From assembly GCF_008728515.1 (NCBI RefSeq), contig NC_044986.1, forward strand, positions 55,168,855 to 55,232,854: DNA of 64,000 nt, in the 5' to 3' direction. Shown in pieces: positions 34,480 to 45,894 of the stretch. Under the pieces are notes generated by a model. The model did no database searches. It was not told the DNA's origin and worked only from the letters and a program-made list of their open reading frames with translations. The stretch comes from Papio anubis. Taxonomy: Eukaryota > Chordata > Mammalia > Primates > Cercopithecidae. A program made the translations under genes and the position numbers. The number at the start of each line of letters is the position of its first letter. Position 1 is the first letter of the stretch.

Positions 34480-34620
34480 AGTGGCCCAGCATTATTTTTA
34501 GTAAATTATTAGCTACTTAAAGACAGCACCTGTAATTATTTTCTTTGTGTCTTTGCTCACCTTCCTCCTAGCACAGTTATTTGTGCATAACAAGTCATTA
34601 GTAAATGTTTAATGAATGAA
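34480..34620 (+). repeat. L2 LINE 3' end
   Basis: tttgctcaccttcctcctag, then cacagttatttgtgcataac and agtaaatgtttaatgaatga are the L2 terminal motifs. Confidence 0.75.
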
Positions 34621-35789
34621 AAATTCAGCTCGTAGACTAATGAAGTTTCTTTCTTTTTAAAAGAAAACTGTTGAAACATCATTTTCAACAGTCTTTTTAC
34701 ATTTACCAGTGCTTCTTAGTGGGGCCGAGTCTGACAGTTATAAGCATGAACAACTAAAAGAAGTAGAATCAAATAATGCTTGAACTGGAGGAGGCTTTAG
34801 AGGTCATTCGGTCCAGCTGCCTACCTGATGTGTGTAGCAGTACAACTGCTGTGGGTATTGCTTTCTATTTTGGTTTCATGTTTGACCTTTGCCTGACTTC
34901 TCTGAGCTCTGTCCTCATTTCTTTCCAACCCTGGGTAGTACACATTTGCATGATTGTGCTAAATCCATTTCAAAATGAAAAATAGGACACCTCTGTGGTG
35001 TGATCCAGTGAGTGTCATTCTTCCTGGTTCAGATCAATTTCTTTATCATTCCTTAAAGGAGGTAAGGGAGGGCCTTCTGGGCCGGTACGTGCTATAAGTT
35101 CTAGATGTAAGAATTTAAAAAACTAGCATGTTTGGGGCATTTTAGTAGGATTTAGTAGAGTGTGCTGCTTTCCTGTCTCAAAGATTTAATAAGCAAAGCA
35201 AAGGTAGCTAGGGTAGATGTTAGGATTGTGTAGAGTCACTGTTGAATCATTTTATCACTAATGTCACATTCCTGGGCCTCTACACTAGAATTTTTTATAC
35301 CTCTTATGTATTTACAAAATGCTTTCATAGTTGGTCTTTGTTTTTGTCAGCGTTCAATTTTCCATTTGTTCTTTGAAATATCACTCATGAACACCTACTT
35401 TGCGCCAAGTACTATACTTTGTATCGTAGGTCATCCAAAGAATTAGAGGATTTGCCCCTGTAACAGTTAGCATGCTTAGGTTGCCAGCAGCAGAAAGTCT
35501 GGCTAACTGATTGCAAGGCTTTCTGGTAGTTCAAAGAAGGGCTGGAATAGCAGTCTTGGGCCAGGGAAGTAGATCTAGAGCCCAAGGTGAAGGAAGATAG
35601 ACAGCTTCCTTAGGTCACTGCCTCTGAAATCAGTCAACTGTTTTCCCTGTGTTTATGATACTTCATTGAAGTTTCAAATTCCTGGAGAGAAATTCCTACT
35701 GGCCTAATTAAGTCATTTATTTAACCTTAGGAAAAGAAGGGCAGAGAGGCTTGACTGATTGTCCAATCAAGATTGTACACGAGAGAAGG
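34621..35789. other. Unique non-coding sequence
   Basis: No gene is recognised. A weak MIR-like block may lie near 35385-35440. Confidence 0.45.
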
Positions 35790-35802
35790 GAGAATATTTT
35801 TC
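35790..35802. repeat. Target-site duplication of full-length L1 (left copy)
   Basis: The 13 bases gagaatatttttc recur exactly at 42094-42106 after the L1 5' end. The perfect match over 6.3 kb proves that everything between arrived in one retroposition event. Confidence 0.95.
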
Positions 35803-35813
35803 TTTTTTTTTTT

Positions 35814-35873
35814 AAAGTGTTTCATTTCTTGTATATTTATTTACTGATTTTTTGGATTTTATTGATGTCTTTC
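35814..35873 (-). other. 3'-transduced flank of the L1 source locus
   Basis: Between the L1's own A-tract (T-run 35874-35880) and a terminal A-tract (T-run 35803-35813) lie about 60 bases that are not L1. Read in sense, they contain two AATAAA hexamers (TTTATT at 35858-35863 and 35836-35841). The second is 22 bases before the terminal A-tract, the right spacing for polyadenylation. This is the standard signature of read-through past the weak L1 poly(A) signal. Confidence 0.85.
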
Positions 35874-36085
35874 TTTTTTTTATTATACTTGAAGTTCTAG
35901 GGTACATATACACTACGTGCAGGTTTGTTACATAGGCATACATGTGCCATGTTGGTTTGCTGTACCTATTAACTCGTCATTTACATTAGGCATTTATCCT
36001 TATGCTATCCCTCCCCCTGTCGTCCACCCCACAACAGGTCCTGGGGTGTGATGTTTCCCACCCTATGTCTAAGCGCTCTCATTGT

Positions 36086-39000
36086 TCAATTCCCATCTAT
36101 GAGTGAGAACATGTGGTGTTTGGTTTTCTGTCCTTGTGATGGTTTGCTCAGAATAATGGTTTCCAGTTGCATCCATGTCCCTGCAAAGGAAATGAATTCA
36201 TCCTTCTTTGTGGCTGCATGGTATTCCATGGTGTATATATGCTACGTTTTCTTAATCCAGTCTATCATGGATGGACATTTTGGTTGGTTCCAAGTCTTTG
36301 CTATTGTGAATAGTGCTGCAATAAACATACGTGTGCATGTGTCGTTATAGTAGTATGATTTATAATCCTATGGGTATATACCCAGTAATGAGATCACTGG
36401 GTCAAATGATATTTCTAGTTCTAGATCCTTGAGGAATCACCACACTATCTTCCGCAATGGTTGAACTAGTTTACAGTCCTGCTAACAGTGTAAAAGGGTT
36501 CCTATATCTCCACATCCTCTCCAGCACCTGTTGTTTCCTGACATTTTAATGATCGCCATTCTAACTGGTGTGAGATGGTATCTCGTTGTGGTTTTGATTT
36601 GCATTTCTCTGATGACCAGTGATGATGAGCATTTTTCCATGTGTCTGTTGGCCGCATAAATGTCTTCTATTGAGAAATGTCTGTTCATATCCTTTGACCA
36701 CTTTTTGATGGAGTTGTTTGTTTTTTTTTCTTGTAAATTTGTTCAAGTTCTTTATAGATTACGGATATGAGCCCTTTGTCGATGGGTAGATTGCAAAAAT
36801 TTTCTCCTATTCCGTAGGTTCCCTGTTCACTCTGATGGTAGTTTCTTTGGCTGTGCAGAAGCTCTTTAGTTTAATTAGGTACCATTTGTCTATTTTGGCT
36901 TCTGTTGCCATTGCTTTTGGCATTTTAGTCATGAAGACCTTGCCCATGCCTATGTCCTGAATGGTATTGCCTAGGTTTTCTACTAGGGTTTTTACGGCTT
37001 TAGGTCTAACATTTAAGTCTTTAATCCATCTTGAATTTAATTTTTGTATAAGGTGTAAAGAAGGGATCCAGTTTCAGCTTTCTACATATGGCTAGCCAGT
37101 TTTTCCAGCACCATTTATTAAATAGGGAATCCTTTCCCCATTTCTTGTTTTTGTCAGGTTTGTCAAAGATCAGATGGTTGTAGATGTGTGGTGTTATTTC
37201 TGAGGCCTCTGTTCTGTTCCATTGGTCTATATCTTTGTTTTGGTACCAGTACCATGCTGTTTTGGTTACTGTAGCCTTGTAGTATAGTTTGAAGTCAGGT
37301 AGCATGATGCCTCCAGCTCTGTTCTTTTTGCTTAGGATTGTCTTGGCAATGTGGGTTCTTTTTTGGTTCCATATGAACTTTAAAGTAGTTTTTTCCAACT
37401 ATGTAAAGAAAGTCATTGGTAGCTTGATGGGGATGGCATTGAATCTACATATTTCCTTGGGCAGTATGGCCATTTTCATGATATTGATTCTTCCTATCCA
37501 TGAACAAACAAATGTTCTTCCATTTGTTTGTGTCCTCTTTTATTTCATTGAGCAGTGGTTTGTAGTTCTCCTTGAAGAGGTCCTTCACGTCCCTTGTAAG
37601 TTGGATTCTTAGGTATTTTATTCCCTTTGTAGCAATTGTGAATGGGTGTTCACTCATGATTTGACTCTCTGTTATCGGTGTATACCAATGCTTGTGATTT
37701 TTGCACATTGATTTTGTATCCTGAGACTTTGCTGAAGTTGCTTTTCAGCTTAAGGAGATTTTAGGCTGACATGATGGGGTTTTCTAGATACAATCATGTC
37801 ATCTGCAAACAGGGACAGTTTGACTTCCACTTTTCCTAATTGAATACCCTTTATTTCTTTCTCTTTTCTGATTGCCCTGGCCAGAACTTCCAACACTATG
37901 TTGAATAGGAATGGTGAGAGAGGGCATCCCTGTCTTGTGCCAGTTTTCAAAGGGAATGCTTCCAGTTATTGCCCTTTCAGTATGATATTGGCTGTGGGTT
38001 TGCCATAAATAGCTCTTATTATTTTGAGATATATTCCATCAGTATCTATTTTACTGAGAGTTTTTAGCATGAAGGACTGTTGAATTTTTTTGGAGGCCTT
38101 TTCTCCATCTATTGAGATAATCATGGGGTTTTTGTCATTGGTTCTGTTTATGTGATGGATTATGTTTATTGATCTGCATATGTTGAACCAGCCTTGCATC
38201 TCACGGATGAAGCCGACTTGATCATGGTGGATAAGCTTTTTTGATGTGCTGCTGGATTCGGTTTGCCGGTATTTTATTGAGGATTTTCGCATTGATGTTC
38301 ATCAGGGATGTCAGTCTAAAATTCTCTGTTTTTGTTGTGTCTCTATCAAACTTTGGTGTCAGGATGATGCTGGCCTCATAAAATTAGTTAGGGAGGATTC
38401 CCTCATTTTCTGTTGATTGGAATAGTTTCAGGAGAAACGGTACCAGCTCCTTTTTGTGCCTCTGGTAGAATTTGGCTGTGAATCTGTCTGGTCTTGAACT
38501 TTTTTTGGTTGATAGGCTATTAATTATTGCATCAATTTAAGAGTCTGTTATTTGTCTATTCAGAGATTCAATTTCTTCCTAGTTTAGCCTTGGGAGGGTG
38601 TGTGTGTCCAGGAATTTATCCATTTCTTCTAGATTTTCTAGTTTATTTGCATAGAGGTGTTTATAGTATTCTCTGAAGGTAGTTTGTATTTCTGTGGGAT
38701 CAGTGATGATATCCCCTTTTTCATTTTTTTATTGCATCTATTTGATTCTTCTCTTTTTTCTTCTTTATTAGTCTTGTTAGTCATCTATCAATTTTGTTGA
38801 TCTTTTCAAAAAACCAGCTCCTGAATTCATTGATTTTTGAAGAGTTTTCTTGTGTCTCTATCTCCTTTAGTTCTGCTCTGATCTTAGTTATTTCTTGCCT
38901 TCTGCTAGCCTTTGAATTTATTTGCTCTTGCTTTTCTAGTTCTTTTAATTGTGATGTTAGGGTGTCAATTTTAGATCTTTCCTGCTTTCTCTTGTAGGCA

Positions 39001-39931
39001 TTTAGAGCTATACATTTCCCACTACAAAAATGCTTTAAATGTGTCCCAGAGATTCTGGTATGTTGTGTCTTTTTTCTCATTGGTTTCAAAGAACATCTTT
39101 ATTTCTGCCTTTATTTCGTTATTTACCCAGTAGTCATTCAGGAGTAAGTTGTTCAGTTTCCATGTTGTTGTGTGGTTTTGAGTGAGTTTCTTAATCCTAA
39201 TTGGATTGCACTGTGGTCTGAGAGTCAGTTTATTGTGATTTCCATTCTTTTACATTTGCTGTGGAGTGTTTCACTTCCAACTATGTGGTCAGTTTTGGGA
39301 TAAGTGTCATGTGGTCCTGAGAAGAAGGTATATTCTGTTGATTTGGGGTGGAGATTTCTGTTTATTAGGTCTGCATGTTGCAGGGCTGAGTTCAATTCCT
39401 GGATATCCTTGTTCACTTTCTGTCTCGTTCATCTGTCTAATATTGACAGTGGGGTATTAAAGTCTCCCATTATTATTGTGTGGGAGTCCCATTTTTATTG
39501 TGTGGGAGTCTAAGTTTCTTTGTAAGTCTCTAAGGACTTGCTTTATGAATCTGGGTGCTCCCGTATTGGGTGCATATATATTTAGGATAGTTAGCTCTTC
39601 TTGTTGAATTGATCCCTTTACCATGATGTGATGGCCTTCTTTGTCTCTTTTGATCTTTGTTGGTTTAAAGTCTGTTTTATCAGAGACTAGCATTGCAACC
39701 GCTACTTTTTTTTTTTTTTTTTTTTTGCTTCCCATTTGCTTGGTAGATCTTCCTCCATCTGTTTATTTTGAGCCTATGTGTGTCTCTGCACATAAGATGG
39801 GTCTCCTGAATACAGCACACTGATGGGTCTTGACTCTTTATCCAACTTGCCAATCTGTGTCTTTTAATTGGGGCATTTAGTCCATTTACATTTAAAGTTA
39901 ATATTCTTGTGTGTGAATTTGATCCTGTCAT
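36086..39931 (-). pseudogene. L1 ORF2 (endonuclease/reverse transcriptase), dead
   Basis: In an active L1, ORF2 encodes an AP-like endonuclease, a reverse transcriptase and a cysteine-rich end of about 1275 residues. Here the N-terminus is recognisable at 39931 (MTGSNSHTRILTLNVNGLNA). It runs into a frame-shifting A-run, then continues in pieces: the endonuclease end (39457-39735), the FADD catalytic motif of reverse transcriptase in LSLFADDMIV (37750-37950), a thumb-like region (37021-37398) and the cysteine-rich end (36482-36688). Lesions include a 21-T run at 39706-39726, a 22-bp tandem duplication at 39466-39509 and many stops. Confidence 0.95.
39466..39509. repeat. 22-bp tandem duplication inside dead ORF2
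   Basis: Two 22-base units, 39466-39487 and 39488-39509, starting cccatt and ending gggagt, differ at one base. Since 22 is not a multiple of three, it shifts the ORF2 frame in the endonuclease region. Confidence 0.95.
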
Positions 39932-39994
39932 TATGATGCTAGCTGATTGTTCTGCCCGTTAGTTGATGCAGTTTCTTCCTAGCATCAATGGTCT

Positions 39995-41043
39995 TTATAA
40001 TTTGGCATGTTTTTGCAGTGGCTGGTACTGTTTATTCCTTTCCATGTTTAGTGCTACCTTCAGGAGCTCTTGTAAGGCAATCCTGGTGGTGACAAAATCT
40101 CTCAGCATTTGCTTGTCTGTAAAGGATTTTATTTCTCCTTCACTTATGAAGTTTAGTTTGGCTGGATATGAAATTCTGGGTGGAAAATTCTTTTCTTTAA
40201 GAATGGTGAATATTGGCCCCTACTCTCTTCTGGCTTGTAGAGTTTCTGCCAAGAGATCTGTTGTTAGTCTGATGGGTTTCCCTTTGTGGGTAACCCGACC
40301 TTTCTCTTTGGCTGCCTTTAACATTTTTTCCTTCATTTCAACCTTGGTGAATCTGACAATTATGTGTATTGGAGTTGCTCTTCTCGAGGAGTATCTTTGT
40401 AGTGTTCTCTGCATTTCCTGAATTTGAATGTTGGCCTGCCTTGCTATGTTGGGGAAGTTCTCCTGGATAATATCCTGAAGAGTGTTTTCCAACTTGGTTC
40501 CATTCTCCCTGTCACTTTCAGGTACAACAGTCAGACATAGATTTGGTCTTTTCACATAGTCCCATATTTCTTGGAGGTTTTGTTTGTTTCTTTTTACTCT
40601 TTTTTCTCTAAACTTCTCTTCTCATTTTATTTCATTAATTTGATCTTTAATCACAGATACCCTTTCTTCCACTTGATCACATTGGCTATTGAAGCTTTTG
40701 CATGCGTCATGTAGTTCTTGTGCCATGGTTTTCAGCTCCGTCAGGTCATTTAAAGTCTTCTCTACACTGTTTATTCTAGTTAGCCATTCATCTAATATTT
40801 TTTGCCAGGTTTTTAGTTCCTTGTGATGGGTTCACACATCCTCTTTTAGCTTGGAGAAGTTTGTTATTACTGACCTACTATTACCGTTCTTCCAGGTACC
40901 ATCTGATGAGCTTCTGTCAGCTCATCAAAGTCATTCTCTGTCCAGCTTTGTTCTGTTGCTGGCAAGGAGCTGTGATCCTTTGGAGGAGAAGAGGTGCTCT
41001 GGTTTTTAGGATTCTCAGTTTTTCTGCTCTGGTTTCTCCCCAT
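39995..41043 (-). pseudogene. L1 ORF1 (RNA-binding protein), dead
   Basis: ORF1 encodes a trimeric RNA-binding chaperone of about 340 residues. The start at 41043 reads MGRNQSRKTENPKN and the frame 40220-40555 carries the conserved RRM-like region (NLCLTVVPESDRENG...). The C-terminal part near 40020-40200 is recognisable by DNA similarity. The reading frame is broken in several places. Confidence 0.9.
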
Positions 41044-41184
41044 CTACCTTTGGTAGATAAAACCTTTGGTCTTTGATGTCAGCGACCTACAGATGGGGTT
41101 TTGGTGTGGATGTCCTTTTTGTTGATGTTGATGCTATTCCTTTCTGTTTGTTAGTTTTCCTTCCAACAGTCAGGTCTCTCAGCT

Positions 41185-41350
41185 AGTCTGTTGGAGTTTG
41201 CTGGAAGTCCACTCCAGACCTTGTTTTTCTGGGTATCACCAGCGAAGGATGCAGGACAGCAAATATTGCAGAACAGCAAATATTGCAGAACAGCAAATAT
41301 TGCTCCCTGATCCTCCTTCTGGAAGCTTCGCCCCAGAGGGGCACCCACCT
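41185..41350 (-). promoter_or_regulatory. L1PA 5' UTR segment of the type bound by ZNF93
   Basis: This part of the 5' UTR (ctggagtttgctggaagtcc through ccccagaggggcaccc) is the segment present in older L1PA elements and deleted in the youngest ones. That segment is the published target of the KRAB zinc-finger repressor ZNF93. Here it contains a 17-bp unit repeated almost three times (41257-41303), which lengthens it. Binding at this copy is inferred, not shown. Confidence 0.5.
41257..41303. repeat. 17-bp tandem repeat in L1 5' UTR
   Basis: cagcaaatattgcagaa occurs at 41257-41273 and 41274-41290, with a partial third copy to 41303. The copies are identical. Confidence 0.97.
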
Positions 41351-41595
41351 GTATGAGGTGTCTGTCAGCCCCTACTGGGAGGTGTCTCCCAGTTAGGCTA
41401 CACGGGAGTCAGGGACCCACTTGAGGAAGCAGTCTGTCTGTTCTCCGAGCTCAAACACCATCCTGGGAGAACCACTGCTCTCTTCAGAGCTGTCAGACAG
41501 GGACGTTTAAGTCTGCAGAAGGTTCTGCTGCCTTTTGTCAGCTATGCTTTGCCCTCAGAGGTGGAGTCTACAGAGGCAGCTCTCCTTGCTGAACT

Positions 41596-41985
41596 GTGGT
41601 GGGCTCTGCCCAGTTCGAGCTTCCCTGGATGCTTTGTTTACCTACTCAAGCCTCAGCAACGGCAGACGCCCCTCCCCCAGGCAGGCTGCTGCCTCATAGG
41701 TTGATCTCAGACTGCTGTGCTAGCAGTGAGCAAGGCTCCATCGGTGTGGGTTCCGCAGACCCAGGTACAGGATATAATCTCCTGGTGTGCCATTTGCTAA
41801 GACCATTGGAAAAGCACAGGATTTGGGTGGAGTGTCCCGTTTTACCAGGTACCATCTGTCACAGCTTCTCTTGGCTAGGAAAAGGAAATTCCCTGACCCC
41901 TTGCACTTCCCGGGTGAGGCGATGCCCCACCCTGCTTTGGCTTACCCTCCATGGGCTGCACCCACTGTCCAACCAGTCCCAATGA
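41596..41985 (+). pseudogene. L1 antisense ORF0-like frame, still open
   Basis: On the strand opposite to ORF1/ORF2, primate L1 5' UTRs carry a short antisense frame, ORF0. The open frame here contains an ORF0-like stretch (LISDCCASSEQGSIGVGS followed by GTGYNLL). The usual ORF0 start codon is changed to ACG at 41659-41661. However, an in-frame ATG lies 63 bases upstream at 41596, so a 129-codon frame remains. A functional product is not implied. Confidence 0.6.
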
Positions 41986-42093
41986 GATAAACCAGGTACC
42001 TCAGTTGGAAATGCAGAAATCCCCTGTCTTCTGCATCGATCATGCTGGGAGCTATAGACCAGGGCTGTTCCTATTCAGCCATCTTGGAACAGA

Positions 42094-42106
42094 GAGAATA
42101 TTTTTC
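42094..42106. repeat. Target-site duplication of full-length L1 (right copy)
   Basis: gagaatatttttc, identical to 35790-35802. Confidence 0.95.
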
Positions 42107-43304
42107 AAAAGAAAAAAAAGGTTGCTGTTACCAAAGTAGGGAAATGAATACTGTACAGCCAAAGAAACCAATATATATGACTACTACAGTTAGTTCTCCT
42201 GGAGATTTCATAATAAGGTTTGGGAGATGTGACATGCCTCCATGAAGAGTTAACCAAAGGGATAAGAGTTGAATAGCCAAGTAAAACAACGGCACAAATA
42301 CCTCAAAGTAATGATATGATTAAGTCCCTCTGAATGGTATTGAGGATAAGTGTTGTGAGTTCAGAGAAAAAAAAAATGACTAGAGAAAGTCAGATTGCTC
42401 TCACAGAGAAGGAACAATTCAAGCTTGGCAAAGAAGGATGGGTAGAATTTGGTTAGGTGGGGTGTCCTTCATCATGTATTCACCTCTGGGTAGATTTAAA
42501 CTAAAAGGTCCAAGGCACACCTGGATTGGAAGAGTTCATGTAATTAAGTGCAAATGCTAATTATTGAAACAACAAGAGATAAGATATATATTTAGAATAG
42601 AATCTTTCATGTAGTTAAGTACTTAAAAATGTTAGCATTGTTATTAACATTACCATCATTATTATTACAAAATTAAGAGTATTCTTCTGATTATATGTCA
42701 CATTAATTTTTATAAATGTCTCTCAAAAAGACTGGAGACATCTCTTTGCCCTATGTTACAGAGTCTGATATGAACATTTACCAAAAACTGTGTCCCTGAG
42801 CTGTTTGAAAACTTATCTCTGAGACTCATATTCAAAAGGTCAGCCAGGGCAGTCACAACCAGATCTTCACCTAAATTAGCCAGGACATTTTTAGGTGCAC
42901 CAAGGTTGACATATCCATATCCTCTCTAGGATGCCATGTTAGTATTGTCACTCTCCCTGAAAAAATGTTCTTAGTTGTGTTAAATCAAGTTATTTTGCTG
43001 TAATATTTACGTGTGCTAACCCCTGTTGAAATGGAAAACAACCTGTCAGCCGCATCCTCTTAATGATTCTTACACTTAGATGCTATTGTCACTTTTTGGC
43101 TTCCTTTTCTCTGAGCTAAAAACACTCCAGCTCCTTTCATCTTTATTTACAGCTTCCCAGCTTTTTAAAAAGCCTTTGTTGTTGCTTTTTTTCTCAGGAT
43201 CACTTGCAGCTTTTCTATGTCTCTTTTTATACTTTCTGGAACAAAATTGTACAGACTAGGTGATCATAGAGTTCCAATGAATAGGGCCAGGAGACCTCTC
43301 AAGA
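42107..43304. other. Unique non-coding sequence
   Basis: No gene is recognised. An acceptor-like gttgttgctttttttctcag near 43197 precedes 20 open codons, but the downstream donor is poor. Confidence 0.45.
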
Positions 43305-43525
43305 AACAATACTCATGAACAATTGTGGAGTGCTTACTATGTGCTAGGTATTGTGTTGAGCAACTTACATACATTCTTTAATAGTTAAAATACTATGGCA
43401 ATCATTACCCCTATTTCGCATTCATGTAAGGTTTCAGAGATAGTACATGGCACAGCCTGGATAAAACTCAGGTCTGCTCAATATTGGAGCCTGTGGTCTT
43501 AACCCCCAGGCTATATTATCGCCCA
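43305..43525 (-). repeat. MIR SINE, antisense
   Basis: gtggagtgcttactatgtgc, then taggtattgtgttgagcaac, ggataaaactcaggtctgct and cttaacccccaggctatatt are clear reverse-complement MIR. Confidence 0.9.
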
Positions 43526-44883
43526 TTAAGTTTGGGACCATAGTAACAAACAGATGATTGGATGATCAAGGCCCCAATGTGCTTTATCTTAGAGTAGCAC
43601 TTTTCTAACTTTTCCACCCTGTTATTCAGAAGACATGGGGAGAATCACAACATGGTCCACCAGAAATGGGAGAGATTATTTAGGAGCTCATCTTTTTAAT
43701 CTTAAAAATCCATGTATGTTTTGCGTTCCATTTAATAATATATTCATGTTTATTCAAATATAAAAAGTTAAAATTATTAACATCAAGTGAAATTGAATCT
43801 CCTAAAAAGATACATCATGTTTATTGTTACCTGGAGTTCTCCAGGGCTATGGAACGCTCAGATTGAGAATCAGAGACATAGCAATGACTATGGTACCTTT
43901 AGCATGTGAGATATTTCAGAGGAGTTTTCATCACTTACCTCCTCCTTCACAGAATCCACCCCCAAATAACAGACAAAGCATCACTCAGAATTACATCCCA
44001 GTGTGCCCTGTAATATACACTGTTTGTGAAATGTCTGTTGCTATAACTCAATGCCATATGGTATAGAGTTATTTAGATCCAGGTAAAATTTGGGAAAAAT
44101 CCAACTAAAATGATGATTTTTTCATTTTAATATCATTGATCTGTTGTTTTTCATTCAGGCAATGATTAAATATAATAGAGAATACTTATTTGCTATGTCC
44201 ATTTTGGATTTGTAACAATGTAACCTGTCTCCTGCATTTATTCTCTTATGGGAGTGGAGCACAGGGGAAGGGTGACAGTGTATGGACCTCATCCAAAGCT
44301 GTAATCAAATAGCCATTACATAAAGTTGACAGGGAAGGAAAATGTTTTCTGCTTCATCAACCTAGCTTTCATGGTAGTATGTGTGATACTGGTAGCCTTA
44401 CATGAGCATCAGCAGTTGGGAGTGGAGAGCGAAGTCTGTACTGAGCTCCCGCAGTTTGTCCCCAAGCAAGGGAATCATATAATTTTTGTATAATTTATCA
44501 TTCAAACTGGAGCATTCTGGAGAAAGAAAGGGGGCACAGTAGTCACAAACTGGGACTAACCTGGGCAAAGTGGGACACATGGTCATACTACCCATTACCA
44601 ATTCCTCACGTAGAGTCACAGGCAAAGGAAGGGTCAATTATACTAAAAACCTAATGCTATCCAATCTAGTTTCACATTGCTTTTTTGATGACACCCATGA
44701 CTGATTTTACCTGTGGATAATAGGTTCTCATATTTTAAAAGGACCCCCCCACCCCAAATTCCTGTATTAATGTGACTCTTCTTCACATATCTTGAGTGTA
44801 TATTTTTGCGTGTCTATTTACCAATAATTGCATCTAAACTAGCAACATTGTTGTTTATTTATGTCCGATTTGTGTTACATTTT
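43526..44883. other. Unique non-coding sequence
   Basis: No gene is recognised. A C-rich run (cccccccacccc) lies near 44745. Confidence 0.45.
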
Positions 44884-44931
44884 GACCATGAAGTTTTGTT
44901 TGTTTGTTTGTTTGTTTGTTTTTTGTTTTTG
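44884..44931. repeat. (GTTT)n simple repeat
   Basis: About six GTTT units followed by T-rich sequence ending tttttgcag. The end looks like a splice acceptor, but the downstream frame soon stops at 45018. Confidence 0.9.
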
Positions 44932-45119
44932 CAGGAAGAACAGCAGTTAGTCAGTTTTCTCATCATGTATTTGAGTATGTTCATGCTTGCTCCTAACTGT
45001 ATTCTTTATAATTATTGAATTTCTGTTTCAGTTTTGAAGGACTTTCACATAATTTACAGTAAATTTGATTCCTGTCTTGAGGAAGGCATTGGCAGCCCTC
45101 ACCAACTTGATCCAGCTGC

Positions 45120-45570
45120 CACCTTAATTAATAGTTGTTGATATCAATCACAGGACCACTTAGTGTGAAACTAAAGAAAAGGCCTCCAAGGTTATTCTGA
45201 TTGCCATAATAGATAAATCCCCAAATCTCAGTAGTTTAAAAAAATAGAAGTTATTATTTTTTTCATGCAAGTCAAAACTAAATGGATATTCTTAACACCA
45301 GTATGTCTCTTCTCTGAGAAGTGATTGAGAGATCTAATTTTCTTCTATTCTGTTGCTCTTGGGCTAGGCTTGGAGGTAGAATACGTCACATCCACTGATC
45401 TTCTATTGCCTAGAAAATCACAGGACCACAACTCACTGCAAAGAGCTTGGTAAATACAATCTGGTTGCCTTCCCAGGAGTAAGAGGAAATAGATTAGGTG
45501 AACACCTAGTCAGTCTATGCCACAGAGGTGATTCTTCCATACCATTTGTTTGGCACATTAAGCAAGGATT
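45120..45570 (+). repeat. Ancient interspersed repeat, family not identified
   Basis: ccccaaatctcagtagttta, then tcatgcaagtcaaaactaaa and ctcactgcaaagagcttgg resemble an old mammalian repeat in which a similar order of motifs is common. I cannot name it. Confidence 0.35.
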
Positions 45571-45659
45571 GTACCTCGTATAAGAAAGTCAGAACCTAGT
45601 CTATACCATATCCCCTTAGTGTGAGAATTGCATAGACCCCAAAGCTTTATAAAAGCTTT

Positions 45660-45800
45660 TGCAGAGGCAGTAGATCAAATAGACTCAGGTATGACTTCGA
45701 GTAACTCACTTAAACTCTATGAGCTTCAATTTCCTTATCTTTAAAATTTAGGCAGAAATAACGAGTACCATTTCTGCTGCATAGAAAGTAATTCTTTCTT
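45660..45800 (+). repeat. MIR SINE, sense
   Basis: ctcaggtatgacttcgagta, then actcacttaaactctatgag and tccttatctttaaaattta follow MIR order. Confidence 0.75.
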
Positions 45801-45894
45801 ATAGTTTCATAATGGAATGTGTTATGCACCAGTATTGGATTCATTGTAGTTTTTTGTTGTTGTTGTTTTTATAGTATCTTTGCTATATGGGAGA

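Larger units (their letters stand above)
35803..42093 (-). mobile_element. Full-length L1 (older L1PA type) with 3' transduction
   Basis: This is a complete LINE-1 in reverse orientation. In sense order it has a 5' UTR from about 42093 (ending plus-strand ctattcagccatcttgg), ORF1, a short spacer, ORF2, a 3' UTR to about 35874, an A-tract, about 60 bases of extra non-L1 sequence, and a second A-tract. A perfect 13-bp target duplication flanks it. The 3' UTR (ttctagggtacatatacact) and the 5' UTR with the ttgctggaagtccactccag block point to an older L1PA subfamily, perhaps L1PA6-L1PA8. Both ORFs are broken by stops, frameshifts and a homopolymer run, so it cannot move itself. The short open frames across it are fragments of the two ORFs or antisense noise. 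Confidence 0.97.

Noticed and set aside
39963..40421. 152-codon plus-strand open frame
   Set aside because: It is antisense to L1 ORF1 and a shadow of that frame's codon bias.
43198..43260. Exon-like segment after a strong pyrimidine tract
   Set aside because: The donor (gtgatc) is poor and the frame stops at once.
44932..45018. Open frame after tttttgcag
   Set aside because: The apparent pyrimidine tract is a (GTTT)n repeat, and no poly(A) signal or donor follows.
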